64,000 nucleotides of DNA from Candidatus Scalindua sp. (GTDB lineage Bacteria > Planctomycetota > Brocadiia > Brocadiales > Scalinduaceae): NCBI GenBank assembly GCA_021776915.1, contig JAIQZU010000025.1, positions 25,602 to 89,601 of the forward strand, written 5' to 3'. Made by a program: the position numbers and the translations under genes. Under the pieces are notes generated by a model. It was not told where the DNA came from, ran no database searches, and worked only from the letters and a program-made list of their open reading frames with translations. Positions 45,174 to 54,953 of the stretch are shown in pieces; position 1 is the stretch's first letter; each line of letters starts with the position of its first letter.

Positions 45174-45980
45174 TTAAGAATTGACCTTACAAAATTCTTC
45201 GTAGTCTATCAGTTCTTTTATTGTAGGATTTTCACCACAAATCGGGCAATCAGGATTGCGTTGTATCTTCAACTTTTTAAAATCCATTCCAAGTGAATCA
45301 TATAGAAGAAGTTTGCCATTAAGAACCTCTCCTTTGCCCAGGATTAACTTGATAACCTCTGTTGCCTGAATGACTCCTATAGTTCCGGTAATCACTCCAA
45401 GTACTCCGGCCTCCTGGCAGGAAGGGACCAGATCAGGTGGAGGCGGTGTCTCATAAAGACAACGATAGCAAGGCCCTTTACCCGGTATAATTGTAGTTGC
45501 CTGGCCATCAAACCTGAAAACAGCGCCATGTGATAAAGGCTTATCGAGCATAACACATGCATCGTTCACCAGGTATCTGGTTGGAAAGTTGTCCGAACCA
45601 TCAAGAATAACATCATAATCTTTGATAATATCAATGATATTTTCTGAATTAAGGCGGTCTGTATAAGGCACCACTTCAACATCCGGATTTAAATCCTCAA
45701 TCGTCTCCTTTGCAGACTGGGCCTTGGGATAACCGACATCTTTGGTTGAGTGTAATATTTGCCTCTGAAGATTAGAGAAATCAACGTTATCATTGTCAGC
45801 AATTCCAATCTTGCCAATACCTGCTGCAGCAAGATAAAATGCTGCGGGAGAACCCAGCCCTCCTGCACCAACCAGGAAGACCTTAGATTCCAGCAGTTTT
45901 TTCTGTCCCTTCCCCCCCACTTCAGGCAGAATTATGTGCCTCGAATATCTATTGATCTGTTCATCGGTAAATTCTGACAT
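45174..45980 (-). CDS. HesA/MoeB/ThiF family E1-like adenylyltransferase
   Basis: E1-like enzymes activate the C-terminus of sulfur-carrier proteins for molybdopterin or thiamine synthesis. The ATP site is VFLVGAGGLGSPAAFYLAAAG (residues 34-54), followed by DNDNVDFSNLQRQILH. Zinc cysteines lie in YRCLYE and CPICGE. Length 268 aa. Neither moaD nor thiS is adjacent, so the carrier is unknown. Confidence 0.9.
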   Translation of the reverse strand: MSEFTDEQINRYSRHIILPEVGGKGQKKLLESKVFLVGAGGLGSPAAFYLAAAGIGKIGIADNDNVDFSNLQRQILHSTKDVGYPKAQSAKETIEDLNPDVEVVPYTDRLNSENIIDIIKDYDVILDGSDNFPTRYLVNDACVMLDKPLSHGAVFRFDGQATTIIPGKGPCYRCLYETPPPPDLVPSCQEAGVLGVITGTIGVIQATEVIKLILGKGEVLNGKLLLYDSLGMDFKKLKIQRNPDCPICGENPTIKELIDYEEFCKVNS

Positions 45981-46031
45981 TCTACATACCTTTCTCTTTC
46001 TTTATTAATAATTACCAATCTGTTTGATTTG

Positions 46032-47672
46032 CTAAATACCTGTATCTTCTATTATAATATTGTTGTTTTCCAGAATAGTACCAAGTACTGCATCCAGATC
46101 GCCCAAAGATATCTGGTAATCAACCAATGCATTTGTGGCTTTTCCTTCTGAAACTGCCAGATCCGCCTGGGCTCGTATTACCTCCAGGCTTGTTGACCTT
46201 CCAACATTAAATTTCTTTTCCTCCGCTTCCAATCTTGCCAGTGACAGTTCCTCTGCCTTTTTAGACGCCTTAATCCTCTCAACATTCGTCTTTACCTGAC
46301 GAACGGCCTTCCTGACTTCGACAACAATCTCCTGCTCTACCTTCCTTGTATTGAATATAGTTTGTTTTTCTTCGAGTTTGGCCTTAGAATAATTACTCCT
46401 CGCCTCTCGGTTACCTAAAGGCACCTCCAACGTCACTCCGAAAAACTCACTTTGGAAATCCTGAGAAAAGGCAGAGTCAAGTGCATTTCCTTTGTTTGCA
46501 GCAAGCCCATTATAACGAATCCCGGCTTCAAAATCCAATTTAGGAAGTAATTGGTTCTTTTCCTGCTTCACCTTAATCCTGGCATTTTCCATATCCATGC
46601 CTTGTCCAAACAATTCCGGTCTGTTTTCAAGCGCAATCTTAATTGATTCATCAAGTGAAACATCCTTAATTTCAAATGAAGCCTTATCCAACGGTATGAT
46701 TGCAGCATCTGACAAAACAGAATCGTTCCTTAAATTCACAACCTGTTTCAGATCGTCTTCCCTGTCTTTTATATCATTTTCAGCAACCACTACTCCTTCT
46801 AACTGGCTGGCAACACCTTCTTCTGCAACCAGCAACTCTATAGGGGCCAAAGTTCCAACATCGACTTGAATCTTGTTCTTCTTCAGCAAATCCTCAGCCC
46901 TTTCCAAAGATTTCTTTCTCACTCTTAATTCTTCTATTGCCTTTACAAGCTCCCAATAGGCCTTTTGCGCGGAGTTGATTACCTCTATTGCCGTTGCCTT
47001 GAGTTCTAGCAAAGACCTCTTCTTGTCATTCCTTGCTATATAAATATCACTTCTATTATAAAAAATCCCGGCATTCTTTAAAATGGGCTGGGTTATCTTA
47101 GCCTCAATAGATGATGTAGCGAATGGATTGAAAAATGCAAAAGGAGATGGATCTTGAAACTGTTGTTCAAGGTTAAAATCTAATGTAAAGGTCGCTCCTG
47201 TTTCTAGAAGTTTTTCTGTTGTGGCATTTATAGTATTTCTATCTTGCCTGAAATCTGTTAATTGGCCTCCAAATCCCAGCTGTAACTGGCTGTTGGAAGG
47301 TAATTCAGAATCCTCGGTTTCTCCAGTAATTTTCAGAGTTGGATCAAATTCGGATTTTGCAACAGTAATATCCTTTTCTTTAAGAATTGGATCTATCTTT
47401 GCAATCTTTATGTCATAGTTATTATGTAATGCCAATACAAGACTATCCTTCAGCGTAATGTTAAGAAATTTCATATCTTTTGAAAATTCTACGTCAGGAT
47501 TTTCCTCCTCTGTATAGTCTTCTATTGCCTCAATTTTGTCTGTAGGAGTTACATCCAGTATCTCTCTTAGAGCATCAATATAGGCATTCCCCGCTTCCAC
47601 ATATGTCTTTGAATATATTATTATATTCAAAACTAAAATTGTAATTATTATGTATTTAGGTTTACAAAACAT
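46032..47672 (-). CDS. TolC-like outer membrane efflux protein
   Basis: A signal peptide (residues 1-27) precedes a 546-aa protein of the outer membrane efflux (OEP) family. Two long alternating helical repeats are seen, e.g. LKDSLVLALHNNYDIKIAKIDP and the second-half LDESIKIALENRPELFGQGMDME, and TSLEVIRAQADLAVSEGKATNALVDYQISLGDLDAVLG near the end. It probably forms the outer membrane channel of a tripartite exporter. It lies directly downstream of folE. Confidence 0.88.
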   Translation of the reverse strand: MFCKPKYIIITILVLNIIIYSKTYVEAGNAYIDALREILDVTPTDKIEAIEDYTEEENPDVEFSKDMKFLNITLKDSLVLALHNNYDIKIAKIDPILKEKDITVAKSEFDPTLKITGETEDSELPSNSQLQLGFGGQLTDFRQDRNTINATTEKLLETGATFTLDFNLEQQFQDPSPFAFFNPFATSSIEAKITQPILKNAGIFYNRSDIYIARNDKKRSLLELKATAIEVINSAQKAYWELVKAIEELRVRKKSLERAEDLLKKNKIQVDVGTLAPIELLVAEEGVASQLEGVVVAENDIKDREDDLKQVVNLRNDSVLSDAAIIPLDKASFEIKDVSLDESIKIALENRPELFGQGMDMENARIKVKQEKNQLLPKLDFEAGIRYNGLAANKGNALDSAFSQDFQSEFFGVTLEVPLGNREARSNYSKAKLEEKQTIFNTRKVEQEIVVEVRKAVRQVKTNVERIKASKKAEELSLARLEAEEKKFNVGRSTSLEVIRAQADLAVSEGKATNALVDYQISLGDLDAVLGTILENNNIIIEDTGI

Positions 47673-47677
47673 ATCGT

Positions 47678-48238
47678 TTATCTTCCCTTAATGAGGGACA
47701 TCGCCTCGGCCCTTGTAGCCGGATTCTTCCTGAATATCCCTCTTACCACTGATGTCTGGGCAATGCTGCCGGTTTTCTTAATTCCCCTCATGGCCATACA
47801 AAGATGTTCGGCTTCAACAATTACCATTACGCCCTTTGGCCTGAGTGTCTTCATCAGCGCTTCAGCTATCGCAGTGGTAAGGCGCTCCTGCATCTGCAAT
47901 CTCTTCGCCTCGATCTCTACTACCCTTGCAAGCTTACTTAAACCTGTCACCCTGGAACCATTGGGTATATATGCAACATGAGCTTTTCCTATAAAAGGCA
48001 GCAAATGATGCTCACAAACAGAAAAAAAAGGAATATCCTTTAATAAAACTATTTCATCATGGTCTTCAGATTTCAGGACTTTAATCTGTTTCCCGGCATC
48101 TACACCAATACCGGCGAATATCTCTTCGCACATCTCGGCAACACGTTTAGGGGTATCCCTGATGCCTCCACGTTTTGGGTCTTCACCTATTCCCTCTAAA
48201 AACAATTTAACAGCCTTCATTATCTTTTTTTTATCCAT
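47678..48238 (-). CDS. folE: GTP cyclohydrolase I
   Basis: FolE opens GTP to dihydroneopterin triphosphate for folate (or queuosine) synthesis. [17 protein letters not shown] is at the start, and the zinc-binding site is [14 protein letters not shown] with later CMAMRG. A TTG three codons upstream is possible but the ATG at 48238 matches the family; no strong ribosome site is visible. Length 186 aa. folP lies 3.6 kb upstream in the same strand run. Confidence 0.94.
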   Translation of the reverse strand: MDKKKIMKAVKLFLEGIGEDPKRGGIRDTPKRVAEMCEEIFAGIGVDAGKQIKVLKSEDHDEIVLLKDIPFFSVCEHHLLPFIGKAHVAYIPNGSRVTGLSKLARVVEIEAKRLQMQERLTTAIAEALMKTLRPKGVMVIVEAEHLCMAMRGIKKTGSIAQTSVVRGIFRKNPATRAEAMSLIKGR

Positions 48239-48314
48239 TACACACAATCTACATTAAAAATTAAAAATCCTCACGATTAATTTACTATATACCAGTAATA
48301 TTTGTTGTCAATAA

Positions 48315-49181
48315 TCAAATCAGACCATAGACTTCTAATGTCCTCTTCAGTTCTTCCTCATGTCCATCACTCATCTTACAAAGGGGTAATCTCATCTCAC
48401 CGTTTATCCTGCCAAGTAATTTCATAGCGGTTTTTACTGAAATCGGATTAGTCTCTATAAACATAGCTCTGCATATTGGAAAGAGTTTATTATGCATTTG
48501 CCTGGATTTTTCAATCTCACCATTAAGAAAGCTTGAAACCATTTCAGAAACCTCTTGAGGAAGAATGTTTGCTACAACAGAAACAACCCCCTTACCACCA
48601 ACAGACATTATGGGAAGAGTCAAGGAATCATCTCCGGATAATACCGTAATATCGCACAGGCTCAGTATATGACTTGTCTGGTCAATACTGCCACTTGCTT
48701 CTTTAATAGCCACAATATTTTCTATCTCATAAAGTCTGGCTACTGTTTCAGGAGCTATTGAAACGGCAGTTCTTGATGGCACATTATAAATTATTATAGG
48801 AATATCCACCTCTTCCGCTATAACCTTATAATGCTCATAAAGACCTTCCTGTGTAGGCTTATTATAATACGGCGTAATCATCAATGAACCATCGGCGCCC
48901 ATTTCTTTAGCATGTCTGGTCAGGCTTAAAGCCTCATTCGTATTATTAGAACCTGTTCCCGCTATAACAGGTATTCGGCCATTTGCTTTCTCAATTACTT
49001 TTCCGACAACTTCTCCATGTTCCTTGTGTGTCAAAGTAGGAGATTCACCTGTCGTCCCACATGGTATTATGCCATTTGTACCATTTTCTATCTGATATTC
49101 TACCAGTTCCCCAAGCTTATCATAATCTACCAACCCATCCTTGAATGGCGTAACCAACGCAACTATCGATCCGGTAAACAT
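48315..49181 (-). CDS. dapA: 4-hydroxy-tetrahydrodipicolinate synthase
   Basis: DapA condenses pyruvate with aspartate semialdehyde in lysine and diaminopimelate synthesis. Motifs are IPCGTTGESPTL (substrate site) and the Schiff-base lysine in NIVAIKEASGSI, with the YNVPSRT tyrosine. Length 288 aa is standard. It supports a peptidoglycan-making cell, in line with murQ. Confidence 0.95.
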   Translation of the reverse strand: MFTGSIVALVTPFKDGLVDYDKLGELVEYQIENGTNGIIPCGTTGESPTLTHKEHGEVVGKVIEKANGRIPVIAGTGSNNTNEALSLTRHAKEMGADGSLMITPYYNKPTQEGLYEHYKVIAEEVDIPIIIYNVPSRTAVSIAPETVARLYEIENIVAIKEASGSIDQTSHILSLCDITVLSGDDSLTLPIMSVGGKGVVSVVANILPQEVSEMVSSFLNGEIEKSRQMHNKLFPICRAMFIETNPISVKTAMKLLGRINGEMRLPLCKMSDGHEEELKRTLEVYGLI

Positions 49182-49215
49182 AAATTTAAACTCCTCCCTT
49201 TCTATTTAATTTCAG

Positions 49216-49968
49216 TTATGGAAGATGCTCAGAAGCTTGTTTTATAAGATAATGCTTGTATATAAGATCCTTCATCTCTTTTACTGCCCTTTTAATTCCG
49301 ACAAATATTGCTCTTGAAACGATGCTGTGTCCAATATGAAGCTCCTCCACATCCATACTCCGAACTATAGGACCGGTATTTTTGTATGTCAAACCATGAC
49401 CGGCATTCACCATTAAGCCGGCATCCTGTGCAATCTTTACACCTTCTTTTAATACTTCCAGCATTTCAGTACATTGCTTTTCATTCTTTGCATTGGCATA
49501 ATTTCCAGTGTGAAGTTCAACTGCTTGTGCTCCAACTTCGCCAGATGCAATTATCTGATCTCTATCAGGATCTACAAAAAGGCTTACATATATATCGTTG
49601 TCTTTGAATTTTTTAATAATATCAGTAAGCGCCTCTTTTTGTGAAGTGACGGACAGCCCCCCTTCTGTAGTAACCTCCTGTCTTTTTTCAGGTACAAGGG
49701 TTATTTGCTCAGGTTTTATCCTGATGGCAATGTCAATAATTTCTCGAGAGGTTGCCACCTCCAGATTGAGTTTAGTAAAAACCGTTTGACGTAACAAATC
49801 AAGGTCTCTATCCTGAATATGTCTTCTATCCTCCCTGAGATGTATTGTTATGATGTCGGCCCCTCCAAGCTCCGCAAGCCCCGCAGCAGTTACCGGATCA
49901 GGTTCATATGTCATCCTTGCCTGCCTTAATGTAGCAACATGGTCAACGTTAACTCCTAATTTAATCAT
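49216..49968 (-). CDS. pdxJ: pyridoxine 5'-phosphate synthase
   Basis: PdxJ makes pyridoxine phosphate in the DXP-dependent vitamin B6 pathway. The N-terminal [14 protein letters not shown], the [14 protein letters not shown] block and the C-terminal [12 protein letters not shown] motif identify it. Length 250 aa is normal. It lies between cdaR and dapA. Confidence 0.95.
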   Translation of the reverse strand: MIKLGVNVDHVATLRQARMTYEPDPVTAAGLAELGGADIITIHLREDRRHIQDRDLDLLRQTVFTKLNLEVATSREIIDIAIRIKPEQITLVPEKRQEVTTEGGLSVTSQKEALTDIIKKFKDNDIYVSLFVDPDRDQIIASGEVGAQAVELHTGNYANAKNEKQCTEMLEVLKEGVKIAQDAGLMVNAGHGLTYKNTGPIVRSMDVEELHIGHSIVSRAIFVGIKRAVKEMKDLIYKHYLIKQASEHLP

Positions 49969-50002
49969 GATTTATTATTAGAATAATTGTTTTTCAGAAA
50001 TA

Positions 50003-51001
50003 TCATTTTGTTTCTATAATCGGTTCTACTATATCAATATGAGCCACAGGTGGAGCCCCATCAATTTTCAGCCCTTCGGGAATCTTGCAAATAACCGATT
50101 GATTGTATGGCCCGGGAGGGCTCAGTGAACTAACGTCAATATATGCCATAATATCTTTCGGGCTCAATGTGTCCAGCATTAACCTTGGACCTTTAAGGCT
50201 CAAATTAATATATTCTTCCTTAAGCTTTACCTTAAAATCATATTCAACTGGATGAAATACATTTACCTTAACTTTTTCAAATACCTTAATATCCACTTGT
50301 TCTGATACCTGGAACCACACATTTATTTTTTCATCACACTGAACGGATATAGGAACATATTTGCCATCCCTTGTGACAGACATAAAATTCTCCAGGTCTA
50401 CGGTCCATGGAAATGTCCTGTTTTGATCACTGGTTATCCCGCTAATATCTATAGGACTTGTATTAATTGTATCAGCTTCCTTGAGTATGTTTACAGGCCC
50501 TGTTACAAGAACCCTGCCGGGATAGAAGAATTCACTGGCTATTTCATATCCAGAAGCAGGAGCTCCCTTTTTTTGTAACTGAACACTAATGTATTTACTC
50601 TCTAATCTACCAAGCGTAATATCAATTTCGTTGGGAACTATCGAATTCAACCTCACTTCTCGCGGTAAATTAAAATTTCTCTTTGTTAAACGAATAGTCC
50701 TTTTAAAATTGTCTTCGTCTACATCACTTATACCAGGTATGTCAAATCTTGCCGTAATCTTATTGTCCTTAATCATATCAGAAATTCTATCAATAGTATT
50801 TTGAGCGCCACTCAAACCAACAGTTACCATATTACTACTGGTATCCAGAATAGTCAGTCCCTGAGGGGCGTTAATTGTCAACTGAATATCTTCTTGAATA
50901 TCAGCAGTATGTTTATTAATGGCATAAAACCAGAGTGCCATGGCCATTACCATGGCCATGCTCTTCGCTCTCAAATTACCAAATAATAGTTTTTTCAGCA
51001 A
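50003..51001 (-). CDS. cdaR: CdaR/YbbR-domain protein
   Basis: YbbR-domain proteins sit in the membrane with their repeats outside and regulate the diadenylate cyclase next door. An N-terminal helix (residues 11-30, KSMAMVMAMALWFYAIN) is followed by several YbbR repeats of about 80 residues, e.g. VTVGLSGAQNTIDRI and RVLVTGPVNILKEAD. Length 332 aa. The start is 2 bases after the cdaA stop, so they are cotranslated. Confidence 0.88.
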   Translation of the reverse strand: MLKKLLFGNLRAKSMAMVMAMALWFYAINKHTADIQEDIQLTINAPQGLTILDTSSNMVTVGLSGAQNTIDRISDMIKDNKITARFDIPGISDVDEDNFKRTIRLTKRNFNLPREVRLNSIVPNEIDITLGRLESKYISVQLQKKGAPASGYEIASEFFYPGRVLVTGPVNILKEADTINTSPIDISGITSDQNRTFPWTVDLENFMSVTRDGKYVPISVQCDEKINVWFQVSEQVDIKVFEKVKVNVFHPVEYDFKVKLKEEYINLSLKGPRLMLDTLSPKDIMAYIDVSSLSPPGPYNQSVICKIPEGLKIDGAPPVAHIDIVEPIIETK

Positions 51002-51003
51002 GT

Positions 51004-51840
51004 TTAACTACTCCGAATACCTTTAACTGCCGTCGTTGACATCTCTTCTAATACTCTTCTTAATTCTTCTTGAGTAACATCTTCCTTAAGGTTTCCTCCG
51101 ACTGCCAGGGATACCAATCCAGTCTCTTCAGAAACAATTATTGAGATTGCATCGGTGTCTTCTGTAATACCAATACCAGCTCTGTGACGCGTACCACAGG
51201 ATTTTGGAATGTTATCATTCTCTGTTAGCGGAAACAAGCATCCCGCAGCGGCTATCTTAAGTTCTTGTATAATAACTGCACCATCATGAAGTGGTGTGCC
51301 AGGCCAGAAGATAGTACTTATAAGATCACTTGAAATATTAGAGTTTATCTTTATGCCACCTTCTATGTAATTATCCAGCCCATCCTCACGTTCAATTGTT
51401 ATCAAGCCCCCTATTTTATTTTCAGACAAGGCTGTTACAGCTACTACAATCTCTTTGTTAACCTGTATCTCTGACTTTACAAACATTCTGAAGAATGGAC
51501 TATGTCCTAATTTTATAAGTGCGCGCCTGAATTCTGGTTGGAAAAGAATTATTATTGGAATAATAAAAACCGGCAAAAATTCTGCAATAAGCCAATTAAC
51601 AGTATAAAGTTCCAGCTTTTTAATAAAAAACAGTATTACTATAGAAACTATAACCAACGTAAAAGCCAGGCCACGGAGTATACCTGCCCCTCGTGTGCCC
51701 TGCATTATCCTTAAGATTATATATAATAGTATAAATATTATAAATACTTCCACACATGACTTTATTAACATCGCTCCATTGCACCAGTATGGATGAACAA
51801 TGCTATGTAAATTTTCAAAAAATCCAAGAAACTTATCCAT
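51004..51840 (-). CDS. cdaA: diadenylate cyclase CdaA (c-di-AMP synthase)
   Basis: The DisA-N (DAC) domain makes cyclic di-AMP from ATP. Three predicted membrane helices come first. The catalytic motifs TPLHDGAVII (DGA) and SCGTRHRAGIG (RHR) follow. Length 278 aa. It is the middle of folP-cdaA-cdaR: the first base of cdaA coincides with the last base of folP. No pfam c-di-AMP receptor or phosphodiesterase was seen in the window. Confidence 0.95.
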   Translation of the reverse strand: MDKFLGFFENLHSIVHPYWCNGAMLIKSCVEVFIIFILLYIILRIMQGTRGAGILRGLAFTLVIVSIVILFFIKKLELYTVNWLIAEFLPVFIIPIIILFQPEFRRALIKLGHSPFFRMFVKSEIQVNKEIVVAVTALSENKIGGLITIEREDGLDNYIEGGIKINSNISSDLISTIFWPGTPLHDGAVIIQELKIAAAGCLFPLTENDNIPKSCGTRHRAGIGITEDTDAISIIVSEETGLVSLAVGGNLKEDVTQEELRRVLEEMSTTAVKGIRSS

Positions 51841-52712
51841 CAGGTTTTCTCCTTACAGTCTGCTGATTCGATAGCTCTGTACATCTTGATAGCCTGAACA
51901 GTCTCCCTGACGTCATGCACCCTGACAATATTTGCACCATTAATTACGGCAATAATCATCGTTACTAATGTTCCGGCAAGTTTAGAACCAGATTTTTGAA
52001 TGTTTTGCTCTTCCGAAAGTTCGAGCACTTTACTGATAAAAGATTTATGGGAAGTACCTACCATAATTGGGAGATTTAGACATTTAAAGTCATTCAATTG
52101 TCTAAGAATTGCAATGTTATGCTCAGGTCTCTTGCCAAAGCCTATCCCTGGGTCAATTATTATGTTGTTTTGTGCTATACCTGATTTAACAGCATACTCA
52201 ATCCTGCTTTCAAAAAACGAAATAATTTCTGGAAGCAGATTATCATAAACCGGGTCTTTTGGAAAATCATGTGGGTGGCCCTTAATATGCATGATAATTA
52301 TGGGCGTGTTATTTCCAGCTGCAACTCTGGCCATTTCATCATCTGCCTGTAATCCGCTAATATCGTTGATGATTTGGGCCCCAGCCTTTATCGCTTCTTC
52401 AGCAACCTCAGCTTTATAGGTATCTATGGATATTGGTATATGTGTTTCTTTACTTAATTCTTTTATAACTGGCACAACTCGCTGCATTTCTTCATCGGCA
52501 GAAACACAACCTGAATCTGGCCTTGTAGATTCGCCTCCAATATCTATTATGTCAGCGCCATCATCGATCATTCTTCTCGCACGAGTTAATGCACTTTCTA
52601 AGTCATTATATCTTCCTCCATCGTGAAACGAGTCTGGTGTTACATTCAAAATGCCTGCAACAAGTGTTTTTCTGTCTGTTTCCAGACAACTCTTATCGTG
52701 TCTTGTATTCAA
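51840..52712 (-). CDS. folP: dihydropteroate synthase
   Basis: FolP couples pABA with dihydropterin pyrophosphate. Motifs are GILNVTPDSFHDGGRY, DGADIIDIGGESTRPDSG, ISIDTYKAEVAEEAI and the IIIDPGIGFGKR block. Length 290 aa is normal. It is target of sulfonamides; no resistance change can be judged. It precedes cdaA with a 1-base overlap and follows lptE by 6 bases. Confidence 0.94.
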   Translation of the reverse strand: MNTRHDKSCLETDRKTLVAGILNVTPDSFHDGGRYNDLESALTRARRMIDDGADIIDIGGESTRPDSGCVSADEEMQRVVPVIKELSKETHIPISIDTYKAEVAEEAIKAGAQIINDISGLQADDEMARVAAGNNTPIIIMHIKGHPHDFPKDPVYDNLLPEIISFFESRIEYAVKSGIAQNNIIIDPGIGFGKRPEHNIAILRQLNDFKCLNLPIMVGTSHKSFISKVLELSEEQNIQKSGSKLAGTLVTMIIAVINGANIVRVHDVRETVQAIKMYRAIESADCKEKT

Positions 52713-52718
52713 AAACCC

Positions 52719-53276
52719 TTACCACTTCTCCTCTAAATGATAAACTATTTCTTTCGCAAGCTCCACCAGTCCTTCTTCAGTGGCAGAGTCTATGGTCTCT
52801 CCACGTCCTACAACAAACTCTGCTGAATTCTTAAGGTCACTCTCACTTATTAATACCCTTCCGGTTCTCCTGTCTTCAAGTTTTATATCAACATTTATTG
52901 TCACTCTGCTTTCAACTATATTATCTGTAATGTTTTGTGTGAGTATACCTTCAGTAACACTCGTAATTGTTCCGTATAAAATAGTGTCTGCACTATCCTT
53001 CTCAACAATTCTTAAGTTTGTTTTGGACATAATCTCATCCTTTACTGCTTTTGTAAGTTCAAATTCCAGACCTCTCCTGAACGTGCTATTGTCAAAGACA
53101 GGGATATAAATACTATTAATCTTACGACTGATTAATGATTTCGTTGAATATCCACATCCTGATATTAATGCAAATATCAGTATGAGACATGCTGTTTGAT
53201 TTAATACAATCCAACTTAATCTGCATTTATTGAGATAGTTTCTGGCGGCCTGTTCTTTTGTTTTTGTTTTTTTCAT
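52719..53276 (-). CDS. LptE-like LPS assembly lipoprotein
   Basis: A signal peptide ends in the lipobox LISGCGYS, with the lipid-modified Cys at about residue 41. The rest has the LptE-like pattern IYIPVFDNSTFRRGLEFELTKAVKDEI, with later RIVEKDSADTILYGTI and GRVLISES strands. LptE plugs the LptD outer membrane channel; lptD is not in this window. Length 185 aa. It forms a unit with the TPR protein upstream. Confidence 0.82.
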   Translation of the reverse strand: MKKTKTKEQAARNYLNKCRLSWIVLNQTACLILIFALISGCGYSTKSLISRKINSIYIPVFDNSTFRRGLEFELTKAVKDEIMSKTNLRIVEKDSADTILYGTITSVTEGILTQNITDNIVESRVTINVDIKLEDRRTGRVLISESDLKNSAEFVVGRGETIDSATEEGLVELAKEIVYHLEEKW

Positions 53277-53289
53277 AATATTTATCCTG

Positions 53290-54216
53290 TTACCTTATCG
53301 CTCCAACTGTTTTAAGCATTTTAATCTTTTCTTCCGCTCTGGCTGCCCATTCAGAGTTTGGATAATCTTTGATCACCGACTCAAAATATATGAGGCTGGC
53401 TTCCGGTCTTTTTCTGCGCAAATAGAATTCGCCTACCTTATAATCCCTTTCTGCCATTGCAATATCTATTTCCACGATTATTTCCTTTGTGGTATCAGCC
53501 AAAACACCTTGTGGATTATTGGCAAGGTATATTTCAAAACCCTCGCGAGATCCGGAAAGCAAGTCATAGTTTCTCTCTTGAACACGGATACTACTCAATT
53601 TGCAATACGGAATTCTGAACTGAGCGTACGAAACCCATTCACTATTTGGATAATTTTCCATAACACTAAGATAGCTGGCTTGCGCCTCTTCAAATTGACG
53701 TAATTGATAATAACAATCCGCAATTTTCACCTGTGAATCAGCGGCTATAAACCCGAGAGGATTTCGCTCGATAACACTCTCAAAGACCTTGATAGCTCCG
53801 TTTTCATCTTGTTCCATCTGAGCAATGCCAACACGGAACTCCTTCTCCAATATCTCATGTAACCTGCGGCTGCCGGGATCCTGTTCTATCATATGCTCAT
53901 ACGCTTTGAAGGCATTCTTATAATCACCTACCAGATAATATGCCTTACCTATGTTCAACTGAGATTCATCTGCAAGTTCTGATCCGGGATTATTTTTGAT
54001 AATATCCTTAAAAATACCGATAGCACTTATATACTCTCGGTTAATCAATAGTGCAACCGCATACCTGAATCGTTGGTCGGTAGTTTCTCTTGGTAGTTGT
54101 TCAGGGTCAGCCCAACTTGTCTCACTGCTCCATACCCATTTTGCATATGACACCTTTGCGCCAATAATAAAAACAAAAGCGGCAAGAATAAAGAACACAA
54201 GTATTTGTCTTTTCAT
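53290..54216 (-). CDS. TPR-repeat periplasmic protein, BamD/YbgF-like
   Basis: The protein has a signal peptide (about 1-24) and TPR-like repeats throughout: RFRYAVALLINREYISAIGIF, DESQLNIGKAYYLVGDYKNAFKAYEHM, ADSQVKIADCYYQLRQFEEAQASYLSVM and the last PEASLIYFESVIKDYPNSEWAARAEEKI. It resembles BamD/CpoB outer membrane assembly factors, but no lipobox is seen. The ATG at 54216 is chosen because it overlaps the recO stop in an ATGA and has GGAG eight bases ahead. Length 308 aa. Confidence 0.8.
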   Translation of the reverse strand: MKRQILVFFILAAFVFIIGAKVSYAKWVWSSETSWADPEQLPRETTDQRFRYAVALLINREYISAIGIFKDIIKNNPGSELADESQLNIGKAYYLVGDYKNAFKAYEHMIEQDPGSRRLHEILEKEFRVGIAQMEQDENGAIKVFESVIERNPLGFIAADSQVKIADCYYQLRQFEEAQASYLSVMENYPNSEWVSYAQFRIPYCKLSSIRVQERNYDLLSGSREGFEIYLANNPQGVLADTTKEIIVEIDIAMAERDYKVGEFYLRRKRPEASLIYFESVIKDYPNSEWAARAEEKIKMLKTVGAIR

Positions 54217-54953
54217 ATATATCTCCACATCTTAAGTTTTTTATTTAAGATAAACGACAAATAATAAATTAATAATTTTCTGATCTCGGCTTGAAGTGAC
54301 GGCTGTATAGATAAACGCCCTGTATCCTGAACCTTCTTTCCAGCCAAATAATTAATGGTTGCAACAGAACCGCCAGATATCTTTACTTTTTCTCTAATTC
54401 TCCTGCTGCAATCAGTACAAAGCACACCCCCTTCTGATGCGCTGAAAGAAGAAAGTCGTTTTGCATCCACCTTCGCCTTACAGCTGGCACAACAACTCAT
54501 TTCAGGGAGGTATCCAAGTAAAGCAAGCAATTGCATCTCGAATGCAATGGTATTTACAGTAGGATCACCTTTATTAGCTATCTCGCAGAGCGTATTTTTA
54601 AACAAATCAAAGAGTGGCTCGTTCTTATCATTTTCTTCAGTAAACTCTCTCACTAGTTCAAGAATATAAAGAGCCGAATAGTATTTTCTTGAATTATTCC
54701 TCAGTAAATGGAAATTATCACGCAGCGCCCATTCGGTTAAAATATTCAAAGAAGAACTCGCTCTTTGAATAAACACTATCTGGTTAAGCGTCAACAAGTC
54801 TATACCTCCGCTTACGCCCTTTACAGAACGCTTTAATCCCTTGGCCAATGCCTGAATCTTGCCGAAATCACGCGTGTAGAATGTTAATATCTGACTGGAA
54901 TCTTTATAATCCGTCCTTCTTAAAGTAATAGCATCTGTTTTACAGAAATCCAT
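54213..54953 (-). CDS. recO: DNA repair protein RecO
   Basis: RecO helps RecA load on single-stranded gaps. The N-terminal OB fold starts with TDAITLRRTDYKDSSQILTFYT. The helical domain carries the zinc cysteines CCASCKAKVD and LCTDC. Length 246 aa is normal. Its start overlaps ybeY by 14 bases. Confidence 0.9.
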   Translation of the reverse strand: MDFCKTDAITLRRTDYKDSSQILTFYTRDFGKIQALAKGLKRSVKGVSGGIDLLTLNQIVFIQRASSSLNILTEWALRDNFHLLRNNSRKYYSALYILELVREFTEENDKNEPLFDLFKNTLCEIANKGDPTVNTIAFEMQLLALLGYLPEMSCCASCKAKVDAKRLSSFSASEGGVLCTDCSRRIREKVKISGGSVATINYLAGKKVQDTGRLSIQPSLQAEIRKLLIYYLSFILNKKLKMWRYI